DNA from: an uncultured Bacteroidia bacterium
GTDB taxonomy: Bacteria > Bacteroidota > Bacteroidia > J057 > CALAJH01
Length of the DNA: 64,000 bases
Assembly (NCBI GenBank): GCA_937922655.1
Contig: CALAJH010000005.1
Coordinates: 205,484-269,483 of the forward strand
Reading direction: 5' to 3'
Shown here: positions 37,826 to 47,195 of the stretch, piece by piece
Position numbering within the stretch: the first letter of the stretch is position 1
Layout of the letters: each line of letters begins with the position of its first letter
Made by a program: the position numbers and the translations under genes
The notes under the pieces: model-generated
Seen by the model: only the letters and a program-made list of their open reading frames with translations
The model's database searches: none
What the model was told of the DNA's origin: nothing

Positions 37826-39016
37826 ATGGGTATGCGATTTTTACCGCTATGGCGAAAGGCGCTGACGGGGCTGACGTGCGCCGCAATGCTGTTTGCGACC
37901 GCAAAGGCGCAGGAAGAAGGCGCTTCCGGCGCCGACGAAATCACCAACGACGAGCCAACCAACGAAAAACCCAAGCCCATCAAGGTTAAATGGGGCGTTT
38001 TCGGCAACATCACCACGGGCTTCACCTACGGCGCCTTCGGCAAACTCGAAGAAGACCTCAAAAACGAAAAACTCTTTAACAACGACGAGTTTTATCTGCG
38101 CAACTTGGGAAGCTACTACGGCGGCGACATTTGGGCGCACCTGCCCTTCAACATCCTTGTCGGCTTCGGCGGCATGGGTACAAGTTACAACGTCTCCGTC
38201 GGCTCGGAAAAAGTCGAAAAAGACCGCCAATATCCCGAAGGAGATTTGCCCTCGGACATCGGCGACGCCCGCATCAACGCCACGCTTTTCATGGGAAAAA
38301 TCGGTTATTGCTTCAATTTTACCAAATACAGCAAAGTCCGGGACCCCAACGCCGAAATGGAGCGTCAAATCAACGAGTTTAAAGCCCGCAAAGAATACGT
38401 GGACTACAAGGAAGGCGGTATTCCCCCGCCCAAAGAAATCCAGCTCTACCGCTACCGCTACCGTTGGATGCTTTTTCCTTATTTGGGTTACGGAGCCGGA
38501 AACGCACGCCTGCGTCTAACCAATTTCAGCCTCGACCAACTTTATTTCGGCAATCAATCGGGACAAATGCTCGACCGCACCACCGAAGTGCGCTTTCGGT
38601 CTTCGGTCGGCGTGGTGGATTTGGGGCTCGGAACACGGTTTTGTTTCGACAAAAAAGGCGGCTTGATGGTCGGCGCCGAATTGGGAGGTTACCTCAACGC
38701 CGGCGGAAGCAAATGGAAGTCCGTTGCCGACGAAAAAACCGGCGTTACGGAAAAAGAAATTTCCGAGGCCAACAAAAGCGTCTTGCAGGGCATTTACTTG
38801 CGTGTAACGGTGGGCGGAGGGTTTTTCAAAATCTCCGAACCGGAAAATCCGATGGTCGTTGCCGACGAAGAAGACGCTTACGTCAAACCGACAAAAAAAG
38901 AAAAAAAGGTCAAGGGCGAGGCTTCCGCCGCGCCGTCGGAATCGTCGGCTTTCGAAGACTCCAAGCCCAGAAAAGAAAAACGCACCCGTAAAGTGGACGC
39001 GAACGACGCCGACTAA
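37826..39016 (+). CDS. Predicted outer-membrane beta-barrel-like protein with charged tail
   Basis: 396 residues: signal peptide (MGMRFLPLWRKALTGLTCAA, cleavage near AKAQ), an acidic/proline linker (DEITNDEPTNEKPKP), alternating aromatic/glycine strands (GVFGNITTGFTYGAFG, WAHLPFNILVGFGGMGTSY, YRYRYRWMLFPYLGYGAG, GGLMVGAELGGYLNAGG, YLRVTVGGGFFKI) and a 55-residue Lys/Glu-rich tail after the last strand. The strand pattern suggests a small barrel, but the family is not recognised. The disordered charged tail is odd, since barrels normally end in an aromatic residue; it may contact peptidoglycan or a periplasmic partner. Single gene with promoter and strong terminator. Confidence 0.6.
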   Translation: MGMRFLPLWRKALTGLTCAAMLFATAKAQEEGASGADEITNDEPTNEKPKPIKVKWGVFGNITTGFTYGAFGKLEEDLKNEKLFNNDEFYLRNLGSYYGGDIWAHLPFNILVGFGGMGTSYNVSVGSEKVEKDRQYPEGDLPSDIGDARINATLFMGKIGYCFNFTKYSKVRDPNAEMERQINEFKARKEYVDYKEGGIPPPKEIQLYRYRYRWMLFPYLGYGAGNARLRLTNFSLDQLYFGNQSGQMLDRTTEVRFRSSVGVVDLGLGTRFCFDKKGGLMVGAELGGYLNAGGSKWKSVADEKTGVTEKEISEANKSVLQGIYLRVTVGGGFFKISEPENPMVVADEEDAYVKPTKKEKKVKGEASAAPSESSAFEDSKPRKEKRTRKVDANDAD

Positions 39017-39025
39017 ACCCATCTA

Positions 39026-39054
39026 CGGGAACCTTGCGGTTCCCGTTTTTTTTT
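39026..39054 (+). terminator. Rho-independent terminator after the outer-membrane protein gene
   Basis: Perfect 8-bp stem CGGGAACC/GGTTCCCG with loop TTGC, followed by a T run of nine. It overlaps the open upstream extension of the comEC frame, which supports the later GTG start for comEC. Confidence 0.93.
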
Positions 39055-39060
39055 GAAAGC

Positions 39061-40548
39061 GTGCGCCGTCCACTGGTCTACTTCGCCGTTTTCTTGGCCG
39101 CAGGCGTATTGGTTTCCGAATACGTTCGGGGATTCTATGACTTGTGGACGGGTTTGGGGGCGGCGTTGGCGGCGCTTGCGTTAAGCCGAAAAAAAGTCGT
39201 CGGCGCGGCGCTGACGGCGTTGGCGGCTTTGGCGTTGGGTTGGGCGTACGGCAACGCCGCCCGACAAATCCCCGCCGACCACCTCCGCGACGTCCCCGTC
39301 GGCTACGCCGCGTTTCGGGGAAAAGTTATTCGTCCGTTCAAAAAACACAAGTTTTTTTCGTCGGCGTGGGTAGAATTGGATTCCGCATTTACCGACAAAC
39401 AACGTTTTTCGGTTTCGGGACGCGTGCTCTTGAAAATTGCTTCGACCGCCGATTACGGTTACATCCCCGACGGAGCGACCATCGGATTTGCCGGCAGATT
39501 CAAATCCGTGGATTTAGCCGTCGAAGATGCGGGTTTTCTGAACTATCTTTGGCTCAACCGCGTGGTTCACGAGGTTACGGCCAAAGAAGCGACGCTTGTT
39601 TCGGGGTCGGGCTTGCGGGCGGACTTGTGGCGGATGCGACGTTATTTCGCCGTCGGGTTTGAACGCACGCTCGCCGACGCGCGGGTACGAGGCGTGGCCT
39701 TGGCGTTGATTCTGGGCGAACGCGCCGAACTCGACCCCGAATTGCGAAAAGCTTACGCCGCCGGCGGCGCGGCTCACGTCCTAGCGCTTTCAGGCGCCCA
39801 CCTGATGATGCTTTCGCTTTTGATTCAACGGCTGACGGCGGCGTTAAAGTTTTTTCCCGGCGGACGAACGGCCGCAACCTTGTCGCTCGTCGGCCTGCTT
39901 TTGTTTTACGCGCTGATGACGGGTGCGGCGCCGTCGGTGGTTCGCGCCGCATGGACGGCCTCGCTTTTGGCCTTGGCGCCGCTGTTTTTTCGCCGTGCGG
40001 ATTCGCTCAACGTCCTCGGGGCCGCGTTCGTTATTCAAATCCTTTACGACCCTTTCGTACTCTACGATTGGGGCTTTCAACTTTCGTATGCGGCGGTAAC
40101 GGGTATACTCCTGCTCGTTCCCGCTTTGGAATGGAAAAAAATCCGCCACAAAATCACAAAAGCCGTGTGGGATTTGGCCGCCGTTTCTTTGGCCGCCCAA
40201 CTTTTCACCCTCCCCTTCGTTTTGTACTATTTCGGACAATTTCCCGTACATTTTTTGTGGGTGAATTTGGCGCTGTTTCCTTTGGTGGGCTTGGCGATGC
40301 CCGTGGGGTTCGGCTTGGCGGCGCTGGGCCGCGTACCGTGGGTTTCGGACGCGTTGGCGGCGGCGCTGGATGTCTTGATTTCGGCGATGAACGGCCTCAT
40401 GACGACGGTCGCGGGTTTCGAGCATTCGGTTTGGCTCGCCAAACTCGACCGCTCGTGGCAAGCATGGGCGTTGGCGGCCGGTATTCTTGGGACAACGCTG
40501 CTCCTACGAAACCGACGCGGCAAACCCGACGACAAGCGTCGAATCTAA
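39061..40548 (+). CDS. comEC: ComEC/Rec2-family DNA uptake channel protein
   Basis: Inner-membrane channel thought to carry single-stranded DNA into the cytoplasm during natural transformation. From GTG 39061 (495 aa): an N-terminal DUF4131-type region with two helices and an OB-like segment (GKVIRPFKKHKFFSSAWVEL), then the Competence domain with GERAELDPELRKAYAAGG and HVLALSGAHLMMLSLLI and about eight further helices. The C-terminal metallo-beta-lactamase domain of Bacillus ComEC is absent, as in many Bacteroidota. A TTG at 39034 would begin inside the terminator, so I reject it. No other com genes are adjacent, and nothing is recognised in 40549-40653. Confidence 0.9.
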   Translation: MRRPLVYFAVFLAAGVLVSEYVRGFYDLWTGLGAALAALALSRKKVVGAALTALAALALGWAYGNAARQIPADHLRDVPVGYAAFRGKVIRPFKKHKFFSSAWVELDSAFTDKQRFSVSGRVLLKIASTADYGYIPDGATIGFAGRFKSVDLAVEDAGFLNYLWLNRVVHEVTAKEATLVSGSGLRADLWRMRRYFAVGFERTLADARVRGVALALILGERAELDPELRKAYAAGGAAHVLALSGAHLMMLSLLIQRLTAALKFFPGGRTAATLSLVGLLLFYALMTGAAPSVVRAAWTASLLALAPLFFRRADSLNVLGAAFVIQILYDPFVLYDWGFQLSYAAVTGILLLVPALEWKKIRHKITKAVWDLAAVSLAAQLFTLPFVLYYFGQFPVHFLWVNLALFPLVGLAMPVGFGLAALGRVPWVSDALAAALDVLISAMNGLMTTVAGFEHSVWLAKLDRSWQAWALAAGILGTTLLLRNRRGKPDDKRRI

Positions 40549-40653
40549 ACACACAGGTTTGCGAATCAAACCGGGCACGTTTGACGGCGGAGCCAAAAAT
40601 CGTCTTTTGCCAAAGCCAATCTTGCAAAATTGCGCTTGCAGCACAAAAGCCCG

Positions 40654-41652
40654 CTAAACGTTCAAGACTTTCAAAACCCACGTGGTTTGGCGAAGGGTAT
40701 TGAAAACGTCGACCCAACACACGGGCAAATCGTCGGGATTGTGTTCTTCGATAAAACGTTGCATCGGGGGGTAATATTCATGCGCGTCGCGCGTCCATAT
40801 GCCGGGTGCGACGCCTACCAACACATCTTGCGAACGCAACAACGCCACCGGACAATCCTCCTCCGGCTTGAAAAGCCATTGAAGTTGTTCGCGCGCGGCC
40901 GTTATCAGCAATTGCGCCGCCTTTTCTACGACTTTGGCTTGCCCCCGAAATTCGGGATAATCAAAATTCATATCCAAACCGCAAACATAATGCTTATCGA
41001 CAATCGCCCGTAAAGTCATCACGCCCAAACGCCAATCCAACAGCCCGTGAAACACCGAATTGAAATACGTCTGCAAACATCGCGGACAGGCGGTCATACA
41101 ACTTTGTGCATGGGCTTCGGACAAAAGATATTCGGCGAACGGACTTTTCAACGCCGAATTTCGGGGCGCTTTTCCCAAACAAAGGTCGGAAAAATCCGAA
41201 AAGTTTTCCGACAACTCGCGGACAAACCCCGAGCCGTTGGCCAAGCGGTCGGCCAAAACGATTTCCCCCACCCAAACGGGGTTTTCGTTTTCGTGAATTT
41301 TACGCCTTACCATCGAGGCGACTTCTATTTCTTGGGGGTCGAGGTCGAGGGCGTCGGCCAAAACCCGCTGTAACACAAAGGCCGCCGAATAAAACCCGGC
41401 CTTTCCCAGCGCGTGCATCAACGACGCATTCAAGTCGGGGCCTTCCCAAGAGCCGATATCCAGCCACAAGCCCGGCTTCGAAAAGCGCGGACGAATTTTC
41501 ACCAACGCCGTACTTTTACGGACGCCCAAGGCAAACATACGTCTTTCGGTACGACCGCCGTCGGCCTTCTCAATCTCGCCGCTCTCGGACGAATCATGGA
41601 AAGTTTCTTCTTCAGGCTTTACGTACCGTTTTTTCGTTTTAGAGAATCTCAT
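40654..41652 (-). CDS. DUF1998 (DrmB/MZB-like) zinc-binding domain protein
   Basis: 332 residues. The C-terminal half carries the DUF1998 signature: GEIVLADRLANGSGFVREL, the cysteine motif SCMTACPRCLQTY and HGLLDWRLGVMTLRAI. This domain is found fused or adjacent to SF2 helicases, for example DrmB in DISARM phage defence and MrfA-type repair helicases. The first 55 residues are charged and look unrelated to the domain. Its ATG overlaps the stop of the helicase-like gene (ATGA), so translation is coupled and the two proteins should act together. It is shorter than DrmB (usually about 600 aa). Confidence 0.8.
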   Translation of the reverse strand: MRFSKTKKRYVKPEEETFHDSSESGEIEKADGGRTERRMFALGVRKSTALVKIRPRFSKPGLWLDIGSWEGPDLNASLMHALGKAGFYSAAFVLQRVLADALDLDPQEIEVASMVRRKIHENENPVWVGEIVLADRLANGSGFVRELSENFSDFSDLCLGKAPRNSALKSPFAEYLLSEAHAQSCMTACPRCLQTYFNSVFHGLLDWRLGVMTLRAIVDKHYVCGLDMNFDYPEFRGQAKVVEKAAQLLITAAREQLQWLFKPEEDCPVALLRSQDVLVGVAPGIWTRDAHEYYPPMQRFIEEHNPDDLPVCWVDVFNTLRQTTWVLKVLNV

Positions 41653-44600
41653 AATCCATGATAACGGTCCAATTCGGATAAAGTTTTTTTACTCAGGTAG
41701 ACGTGAATCTTGTATTCAATATAATTGTTATTAGTAACTTTAATTTTCAACGACTGCGAGCGGCACAACTCAAATCCTCGGGCTTTGTTGTCGTTGATGC
41801 GCCACGTCGTTCCGATTTCAAAATATTCGACAACGCCTTGCCATTCGTCGTTTCTTTGGTAGGGTTGGTAATTTTCGGTAAGGGCGAAAACGGGCTTGCG
41901 GGCGCCCAAAGGCAATTTGAATTTTTCTTTACCCGTAGTGTCCAAACCTTCCCTTAAATCGGTGCAAAAAGCCTCGGGAACCACGACCGAAATCGTATTA
42001 GGCTCTTCGTCAAATTTGTATCCGCAAGCGAAACACTTGTCGGTTTTCTTTTCGTCAAGATTGTAGACGCCGCAATGCTTACATTTATGATAAAAATCGT
42101 AAGACAATCCATAAGCATGTTTTCCGGTGAGATAAACGTCTTTGCTCCAACTTTTTTTGCGCAACGGGGGGCAAATACCGACGGAAACGTGCAAGGCCTT
42201 GTCTTTGGTTCTTGAATTGCCGGGGGCGAAGTCGTAAATCGCCAGTTCCAAATCCCTGTCTATGGACGGCACGAAAGCGTCCTTGTATCTTATCGGACCG
42301 TGAAACAAATAACGCACGCGCGTCGGCATTCCAAAAAGCGGGAATATACCCGCCTCGGCCAAACGTTCCGAAAGAAATTCTTCGTTGAATTTTTCCAATT
42401 TTTCCACGGTTTCACGGGCCAAACCGTCGGGGGAGGTTATCCAACATGCGATTTTTTCGGCGATGGCTCGACGCTTTTCCGCCCCCAAACCCAAAGCGAT
42501 ATGCAAAAAGCGATTGAGTTTGTTTTCGTCGTAAATTTCAGTGATTTTGGAACGCAGTTCGCCGACGCCGAAGTTAAGTTCCGTGCCAAATTCCCCGTGG
42601 ACCTGACGGGAGGAAGGAAATCGTTCGTTTCGCAGTTCACGAAAAACATCACGCAAAACGCGCTTGGCCGCCAAACGTTTGACGATGTCGATTTGCCCGA
42701 CGGCGACGGTGGGCGCGGGAGAAGGATCGCCCGTGATGTGTTGCGGGCGATCGAAATGGAAATTGTCGTGCGAACCGCCGCGACAAAACGTGTACGCAAT
42801 AGCGAAGGCGTTGTTACGCCGGCCCGCACGGCCCACGCGTTGTTGATAGTTGAAACGCTCGGGCGGCATATTGCCCATCATTACCACCTGCAACGAGCCG
42901 ATGTCCACCCCGACTTCGAGCGTCGTCGTGGCGCTAATCAAATCAATACCCGCCGCTTTTTGATATAATTTCTGCCGGGAAAAATCGTCGTCGTCGGTTC
43001 CTAAAATCAAGCCGCGAAAACGGAGTTGGCGGTCGTAAGGGTCGTCGGTTTGTCCGGTAAGCTCTTCGGTATGAAAACGAATAAAAAACTTTTCTTTGTC
43101 CGGGCGCGTAGCCATGTAGCTCAAATAATTGCGTTGATAAAGCTCCGCAACTTTACCTTTGGAAACGTCGGAAATCTTACCGAGGCAGGATATGCAAACA
43201 CCGGCGGCCTTGTGCAAATACACGGTACGACAGTTTGTGCATTCGTAATAGTCGTCGTCTTTATAAGCGGGAAAAATGCTCAGCTCTTTGATGTGAATCT
43301 CATTATCTTTATTCCATATTTTTAGTTTTTTAAGTAAAGATTCGTACTGCTTATTTAACCTCGTTTTCAACTTTTTAGCGCGAATTTCGCGCACGTCGAC
43401 GTTCAAAACATGAGCCAGATAATCAACAACTAACATGGGTAAATAATAATTTCTCTTATTTCTATTATGATAATGAATGGGAATAATACGATACTTTTCT
43501 CCCATCAAACGTATCAATCCATTGAGAATTTGCCTAGCCTCTTCCCGAGTAATCTTTTTGCCTCCAAACTCGGGTTCCAACCTCTCTACTTCCACTATAA
43601 ATTTATCTATGTCTTTATGATAGGAAGGAATGCCGACGTAACCCAAGCCCGAGGATTCCATATTGAGGTAACGTTGTGTAAAAACGGCGACGATAATTTC
43701 CCGATATATAGCGTTCTCTACTTTTTCTTTGTAACGTGTAGGAGCGAGTTCTTTAAATTTTTTTGATTCAAAATCGTAAGCATAAAACCAATCGACATAT
43801 TCTTTTTTGACTTCGTCATAATAACTTTTTACCTCTACGCCGGGCCCGCCCGGATTAATGCCAAGGTTTAAAAACCTACTCAACAGTTCACTGAACTTAT
43901 CGCCAATCAAAATCAGCTTGGTTATCTCCATGCCCCCATAAAACAATTGCCGGGAGATTTCTCTTTTTTCTTCTTCGTTTTTATCTTTAATTTTTTCTTC
44001 GAAGTCGTCAACAAATTCTTGACCGTACTTCTCGATGGCGTTTTTATAGCCTTGTTTTGAATCCAAATTGTATTCCAAGAGGTCGATATAACTTTGACAA
44101 TGTTCGGCGGCAATGTTTATAATTGCTTCGCGTAAGACGTGGTTGAAGTGGTTGCGTTCCAGTTGGTCGGCAAGCTTGGCGGCGTCCTCGCGGCTGTCGG
44201 AAAAAGCGACGACTTTTCGGTTTTCTTCGGGCAAAGCCGCGTACAACTCACGCAACATCACCCCCGACGGACGAAAACCCGAGTTCATGTCCCTAAGCGG
44301 CGTGTGATTAAGTTTATTCTTACAGTAATTTTTGCCGCAGGAAGGGCAACCATACGGCAAAGCCTTGTAGTTGGGTCGATATTCGGCCTTTTTCCTGCTC
44401 AAAGCCCCGCCCATAGCCACATCCGTTCCCCAAAAAGTATACAAAAATCCTCCGATGAGACGGTCTTCGACCTTTTCATTAGAATCGTCAACTTTCTTAA
44501 AAACCGCGCCGGTTTCTACGTCCAAATAGCAAAACCGCCAGCCCGCATAATCCTGTTGCGATCCAAAAGCTTCCTGTTCGTCTTCAAAATCGTTGTGAAC

Positions 44601-45641
44601 GAAGAAGAAAATATTCTTGGCCCACGTATCACGCATTTTAGATTCTTCTTTTTTTAGGGTTTTGCCGTGATCCTCGTACAATTCGGGAACGTATTCGTAA
44701 TTTATTTTTTTGAGTTCCGCCGGCCAAAAGACCGCATACTGGGAATAGGGTCGTTCTTGAATTTTGGGTTCGAAGGGTTCGTCGGGGATGTTGTGGAGGG
44801 CGGGGATGGCGGGCAAAAAGTCGAGTATGTGTTCTTTTTTTTCGTTGGATTGGACGGGGTCGGAACAATAGCTTCCGAAAAACGGCGCCCCACAGTTTTC
44901 GCAAGCCAAGAGTTCGAACACGCGCCGGTTGTTTTCGGGGTCGACGATGAGTGGGCGGTCGAAAACGGTCTTGACGTACGATTTGTGAGCTTCAAATTCT
45001 TGCGACGTATGGGCGGAGGCCCACATGCCTTGTATCGACCGAAAAAACATATGCAAACGAAAACGCGGCAAATCCCGATGGATTGCTTTAAGTTCGTCGT
45101 CGTCTTGGGCGTAATGTTCGACCAATCCGCGCAAAATCAAGAGTGCGCGCACGACGGCGATTTTCGATTCGTCGTAGGTGTAGTTTCGGGAGTTGTTTCG
45201 GTTGAATTCTTGGACGGCTTGGGAATCGAGGCCCTGTTCTCGAAACAAAAGGTCGGCGAGGTCGAAATCGGGTTGTTGGGAATCGCAGCAGGCCAAAGGG
45301 CGGTTGTTCTTTTGGCGGAAAATGCGTCGAAGGGCGTCGAAGGGCCGGAGGGCAACAATTTTTTTGAGAGCGTGAACGGCGCCTTCTTTGCCGGAAAAAT
45401 TGCCGATTTCGATGTTTTTTTGGCGAAGCAAACCCGAAAGCAAATCGCAAACGGCGCCGTCGTCTTTGGCGGATTTTTCCCAATCGCCGGAAAAAGTCGC
45501 GAGGCTTTGCCACGAAAACGCAAAAGGCGTATCGCGGATTTCAACGTTTTTGGGCGTGCCTTTGACGACGACGAAAGCCTTTTCGCCTTGATAAACGTCG
45601 CCGAAAAAGTCCTGTAAAAAATGGGATTTGGCAGGGCTCAT
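41649..45641 (-). CDS. SF2 helicase-like protein lacking the N-terminal ATP-binding lobe
   Basis: 1330 residues from ATG 45641. The second RecA-like lobe is intact: VVAFSDSREDAAKLADQLER (motif IV region), ISATTTLEVGVDIGSLQVVM (motif V) and NYQQRVGRAGRRNNAFAI (motif VI, about 937). Four zinc-type cysteine clusters appear: CENCGAPF (about 243), CPSCGKNYC (about 430), CTNCRTVY with CISC (about 800) and CKHCGVYN with CFACG (about 1183). No Walker A (GxGKT/S) or DExx box is present; the chain starts where large DUF1998 helicases have just completed lobe 1. Either the 5' half was deleted or the lobe is supplied by another protein. The 43.2-44.4 kb part is AT-richer than its flanks, hinting at transfer. 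A -7 element lies 21 bases before the start. Confidence 0.8.
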   Translation of the reverse strand: MSPAKSHFLQDFFGDVYQGEKAFVVVKGTPKNVEIRDTPFAFSWQSLATFSGDWEKSAKDDGAVCDLLSGLLRQKNIEIGNFSGKEGAVHALKKIVALRPFDALRRIFRQKNNRPLACCDSQQPDFDLADLLFREQGLDSQAVQEFNRNNSRNYTYDESKIAVVRALLILRGLVEHYAQDDDELKAIHRDLPRFRLHMFFRSIQGMWASAHTSQEFEAHKSYVKTVFDRPLIVDPENNRRVFELLACENCGAPFFGSYCSDPVQSNEKKEHILDFLPAIPALHNIPDEPFEPKIQERPYSQYAVFWPAELKKINYEYVPELYEDHGKTLKKEESKMRDTWAKNIFFFVHNDFEDEQEAFGSQQDYAGWRFCYLDVETGAVFKKVDDSNEKVEDRLIGGFLYTFWGTDVAMGGALSRKKAEYRPNYKALPYGCPSCGKNYCKNKLNHTPLRDMNSGFRPSGVMLRELYAALPEENRKVVAFSDSREDAAKLADQLERNHFNHVLREAIINIAAEHCQSYIDLLEYNLDSKQGYKNAIEKYGQEFVDDFEEKIKDKNEEEKREISRQLFYGGMEITKLILIGDKFSELLSRFLNLGINPGGPGVEVKSYYDEVKKEYVDWFYAYDFESKKFKELAPTRYKEKVENAIYREIIVAVFTQRYLNMESSGLGYVGIPSYHKDIDKFIVEVERLEPEFGGKKITREEARQILNGLIRLMGEKYRIIPIHYHNRNKRNYYLPMLVVDYLAHVLNVDVREIRAKKLKTRLNKQYESLLKKLKIWNKDNEIHIKELSIFPAYKDDDYYECTNCRTVYLHKAAGVCISCLGKISDVSKGKVAELYQRNYLSYMATRPDKEKFFIRFHTEELTGQTDDPYDRQLRFRGLILGTDDDDFSRQKLYQKAAGIDLISATTTLEVGVDIGSLQVVMMGNMPPERFNYQQRVGRAGRRNNAFAIAYTFCRGGSHDNFHFDRPQHITGDPSPAPTVAVGQIDIVKRLAAKRVLRDVFRELRNERFPSSRQVHGEFGTELNFGVGELRSKITEIYDENKLNRFLHIALGLGAEKRRAIAEKIACWITSPDGLARETVEKLEKFNEEFLSERLAEAGIFPLFGMPTRVRYLFHGPIRYKDAFVPSIDRDLELAIYDFAPGNSRTKDKALHVSVGICPPLRKKSWSKDVYLTGKHAYGLSYDFYHKCKHCGVYNLDEKKTDKCFACGYKFDEEPNTISVVVPEAFCTDLREGLDTTGKEKFKLPLGARKPVFALTENYQPYQRNDEWQGVVEYFEIGTTWRINDNKARGFELCRSQSLKIKVTNNNYIEYKIHVYLSKKTLSELDRYHGL

Positions 45642-45662
45642 AAGTTTTATGGAAAAGACGGA

Positions 45663-45670
45663 CAAAAATA
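45663..45670 (-). promoter_or_regulatory. -7 promoter element of the helicase-like gene
   Basis: TATTTTTG on the minus strand, an exact TAnnTTTG match, 21 bases before ATG 45641 and between the VWA stop and the helicase start, so the truncated helicase can be transcribed on its own. Confidence 0.5.
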
Positions 45671-45675
45671 TGAAA

Positions 45676-46878
45676 TTACGCGGGGGAAAAAAATTTGGGG
45701 ACGGTTCCGCGTTTAAGTTCTTTCATGGCGGCGGCAAGGCCGTCGAGGGTGAGGGGAAACATGCGTTGGTCGAAAAGCCGGCGAATGGCGACGGTCGTTT
45801 CAAAATGGGACCAAAGACGTTCGGGGTTGGGGTTGAGCCAAACCAACGAGGGATAGTTTTGTTTGAAACGCTCGAGCCAAACGACCCCTTCCTCGTCGTT
45901 GAAGTGGTCCGAGGCGCCGCCTTTGACAAAGAGTTCGTACGGGGACATGGCCGCGTCGCCGACGAAAATCACCTTCCAATCCTTGTTGTATCGGTGAAAA
46001 AGTTCCCAAGTGCAAAGGCGTTCGGCCACGCGGTTGTCGCGCCAAACGGATTCGTAGACGCAATTGTGAAAATAATAAAACCGAAGGTGTTTGAACTGGT
46101 GTTTGGCGGCCGAAAAGAGTTCTTCGCAAGCCTTGACGTGGTCGTCCATCGAACCGCCGACGTCCATGAGCATGAGAACTTTGACGTTGTTTTTTCGCGG
46201 GGGTGCGGTTCGGACGTCGAGGATGCCGGCGTTTTTGGAAGTTTGGCGGATGGTGGCGGGCAAATCGAGTTCTTCGTGCCGGCCTTCGCGGGTGAGTATG
46301 CGCAAGCGGCGCAGGGCCATACGGATGTTGCGGGTGTTGATTTCGACGTCGTCGGCCAAATTTCGGAATTGACGCCGTTCCCAAACCTTGACGGCCCTTC
46401 GATGACGACTCGTTTCTTGACCGATTCTGAAACCCTCGGGATTGTAACCGTAGGCGCCGAAAGGCGACGTACCGCCCGTACCTATCCAACGGTTGCCGCC
46501 CTCGTGCCGTTGCTTCTGCTCTTCAAGCAGTCGTTTAAAGCGTTCGACGAGTTTGTCCAAACCGCCCATCGCCTCGACAAGCGCCTTTTCCTCCTCCGTC
46601 AGTTGCCGTTCCCAAAGTTTTTTGAGCCACTCCTCGGGCAAATCGAAAAGTAAATCCTCGGGTATGTATTCCACGCCGCGAAAATAATGACCAAAAATTT
46701 GGTCGAAGGCGTCGAAAAACTTTTCGTGTTTGACGAGCGTGGTTTTGGCCAAAACGTAAAAACGTTCGACCGAAAACTCGTGAATCCCCGCCAACGTCGC
46801 CTCCAAAAAAACAAGGTATTCTTTGAGCGAAACCGGCAGGCCGCGGCCGCGGAGCAAATAAAAAAATTCCAAAAACAT
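45676..46878 (-). CDS. CoxE-like VWA-domain protein
   Basis: 400 residues. The C-terminal VWA domain has a complete MIDAS start (LMLMDVGGSMDDHVKACEEL, D-x-G-x-S) and VIFVGDAAMSPYEL. The N-terminus (MFLEFFYLLRGRGLPVSLKE) is typical of CoxE-family proteins, which pair with MoxR-type AAA+ ATPases to insert metals or remodel complexes. No MoxR gene lies in this window. The frame extends upstream to 46935, but a TATCTTTG element 7 bases before ATG 46878 fixes the start. The helicase-like gene follows 34 bases downstream; a functional link is possible but not shown. Confidence 0.88.
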   Translation of the reverse strand: MFLEFFYLLRGRGLPVSLKEYLVFLEATLAGIHEFSVERFYVLAKTTLVKHEKFFDAFDQIFGHYFRGVEYIPEDLLFDLPEEWLKKLWERQLTEEEKALVEAMGGLDKLVERFKRLLEEQKQRHEGGNRWIGTGGTSPFGAYGYNPEGFRIGQETSRHRRAVKVWERRQFRNLADDVEINTRNIRMALRRLRILTREGRHEELDLPATIRQTSKNAGILDVRTAPPRKNNVKVLMLMDVGGSMDDHVKACEELFSAAKHQFKHLRFYYFHNCVYESVWRDNRVAERLCTWELFHRYNKDWKVIFVGDAAMSPYELFVKGGASDHFNDEEGVVWLERFKQNYPSLVWLNPNPERLWSHFETTVAIRRLFDQRMFPLTLDGLAAAMKELKRGTVPKFFSPA

Positions 46879-46885
46879 CTTGAGG

Positions 46886-46893
46886 CAAAGATA
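46886..46893 (-). promoter_or_regulatory. -7 promoter element of the VWA gene, 7 bases before the start
   Basis: TATCTTTG on the minus strand, an exact TAnnTTTG match with 7 bases to ATG 46878. The divergent spacer 46894-47195 has a C9-A8 tract (47047-47063) and no gene. Confidence 0.6.
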
Positions 46894-47195
46894 ACGAATT
46901 CGGCAACAATCCCAAACCTTCGAAACGCCCGACAAAAACCCGGCGAAAACTTCACGCTTTGCCCGTTTTCAATGGAAGCGGACCCAATCCGGCTTGATTG
47001 AAAAAACGGCGCCAAACGACGAAACATCGGTTTCGATTGGGATTTACCCCCCCCCAAAAAAAATGTAATTTTAACCTATGAGGAATAAAACCCCGACGTT
47101 GTCGTTATCGACTTGGGAATGCGAAAAAAAACGCCGGTCGCAATGGTTATGTTTACACAAAATTGCTAACTTGCGCGTAAATTGGTGAAAAAAAT

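Noticed and set aside
40654..45641. Complete DISARM phage-defence system
   Set aside because: The helicase and DUF1998 pair resembles drmA/drmB in part, but no PLD protein (drmC) or methyltransferase is present and the helicase lacks its ATP-binding lobe.
47047..47063. C9-A8 homopolymer tract as a phase-variable switch
   Set aside because: It lies 130 bases upstream of the nearest gene, outside any coding frame and not within a recognisable promoter.
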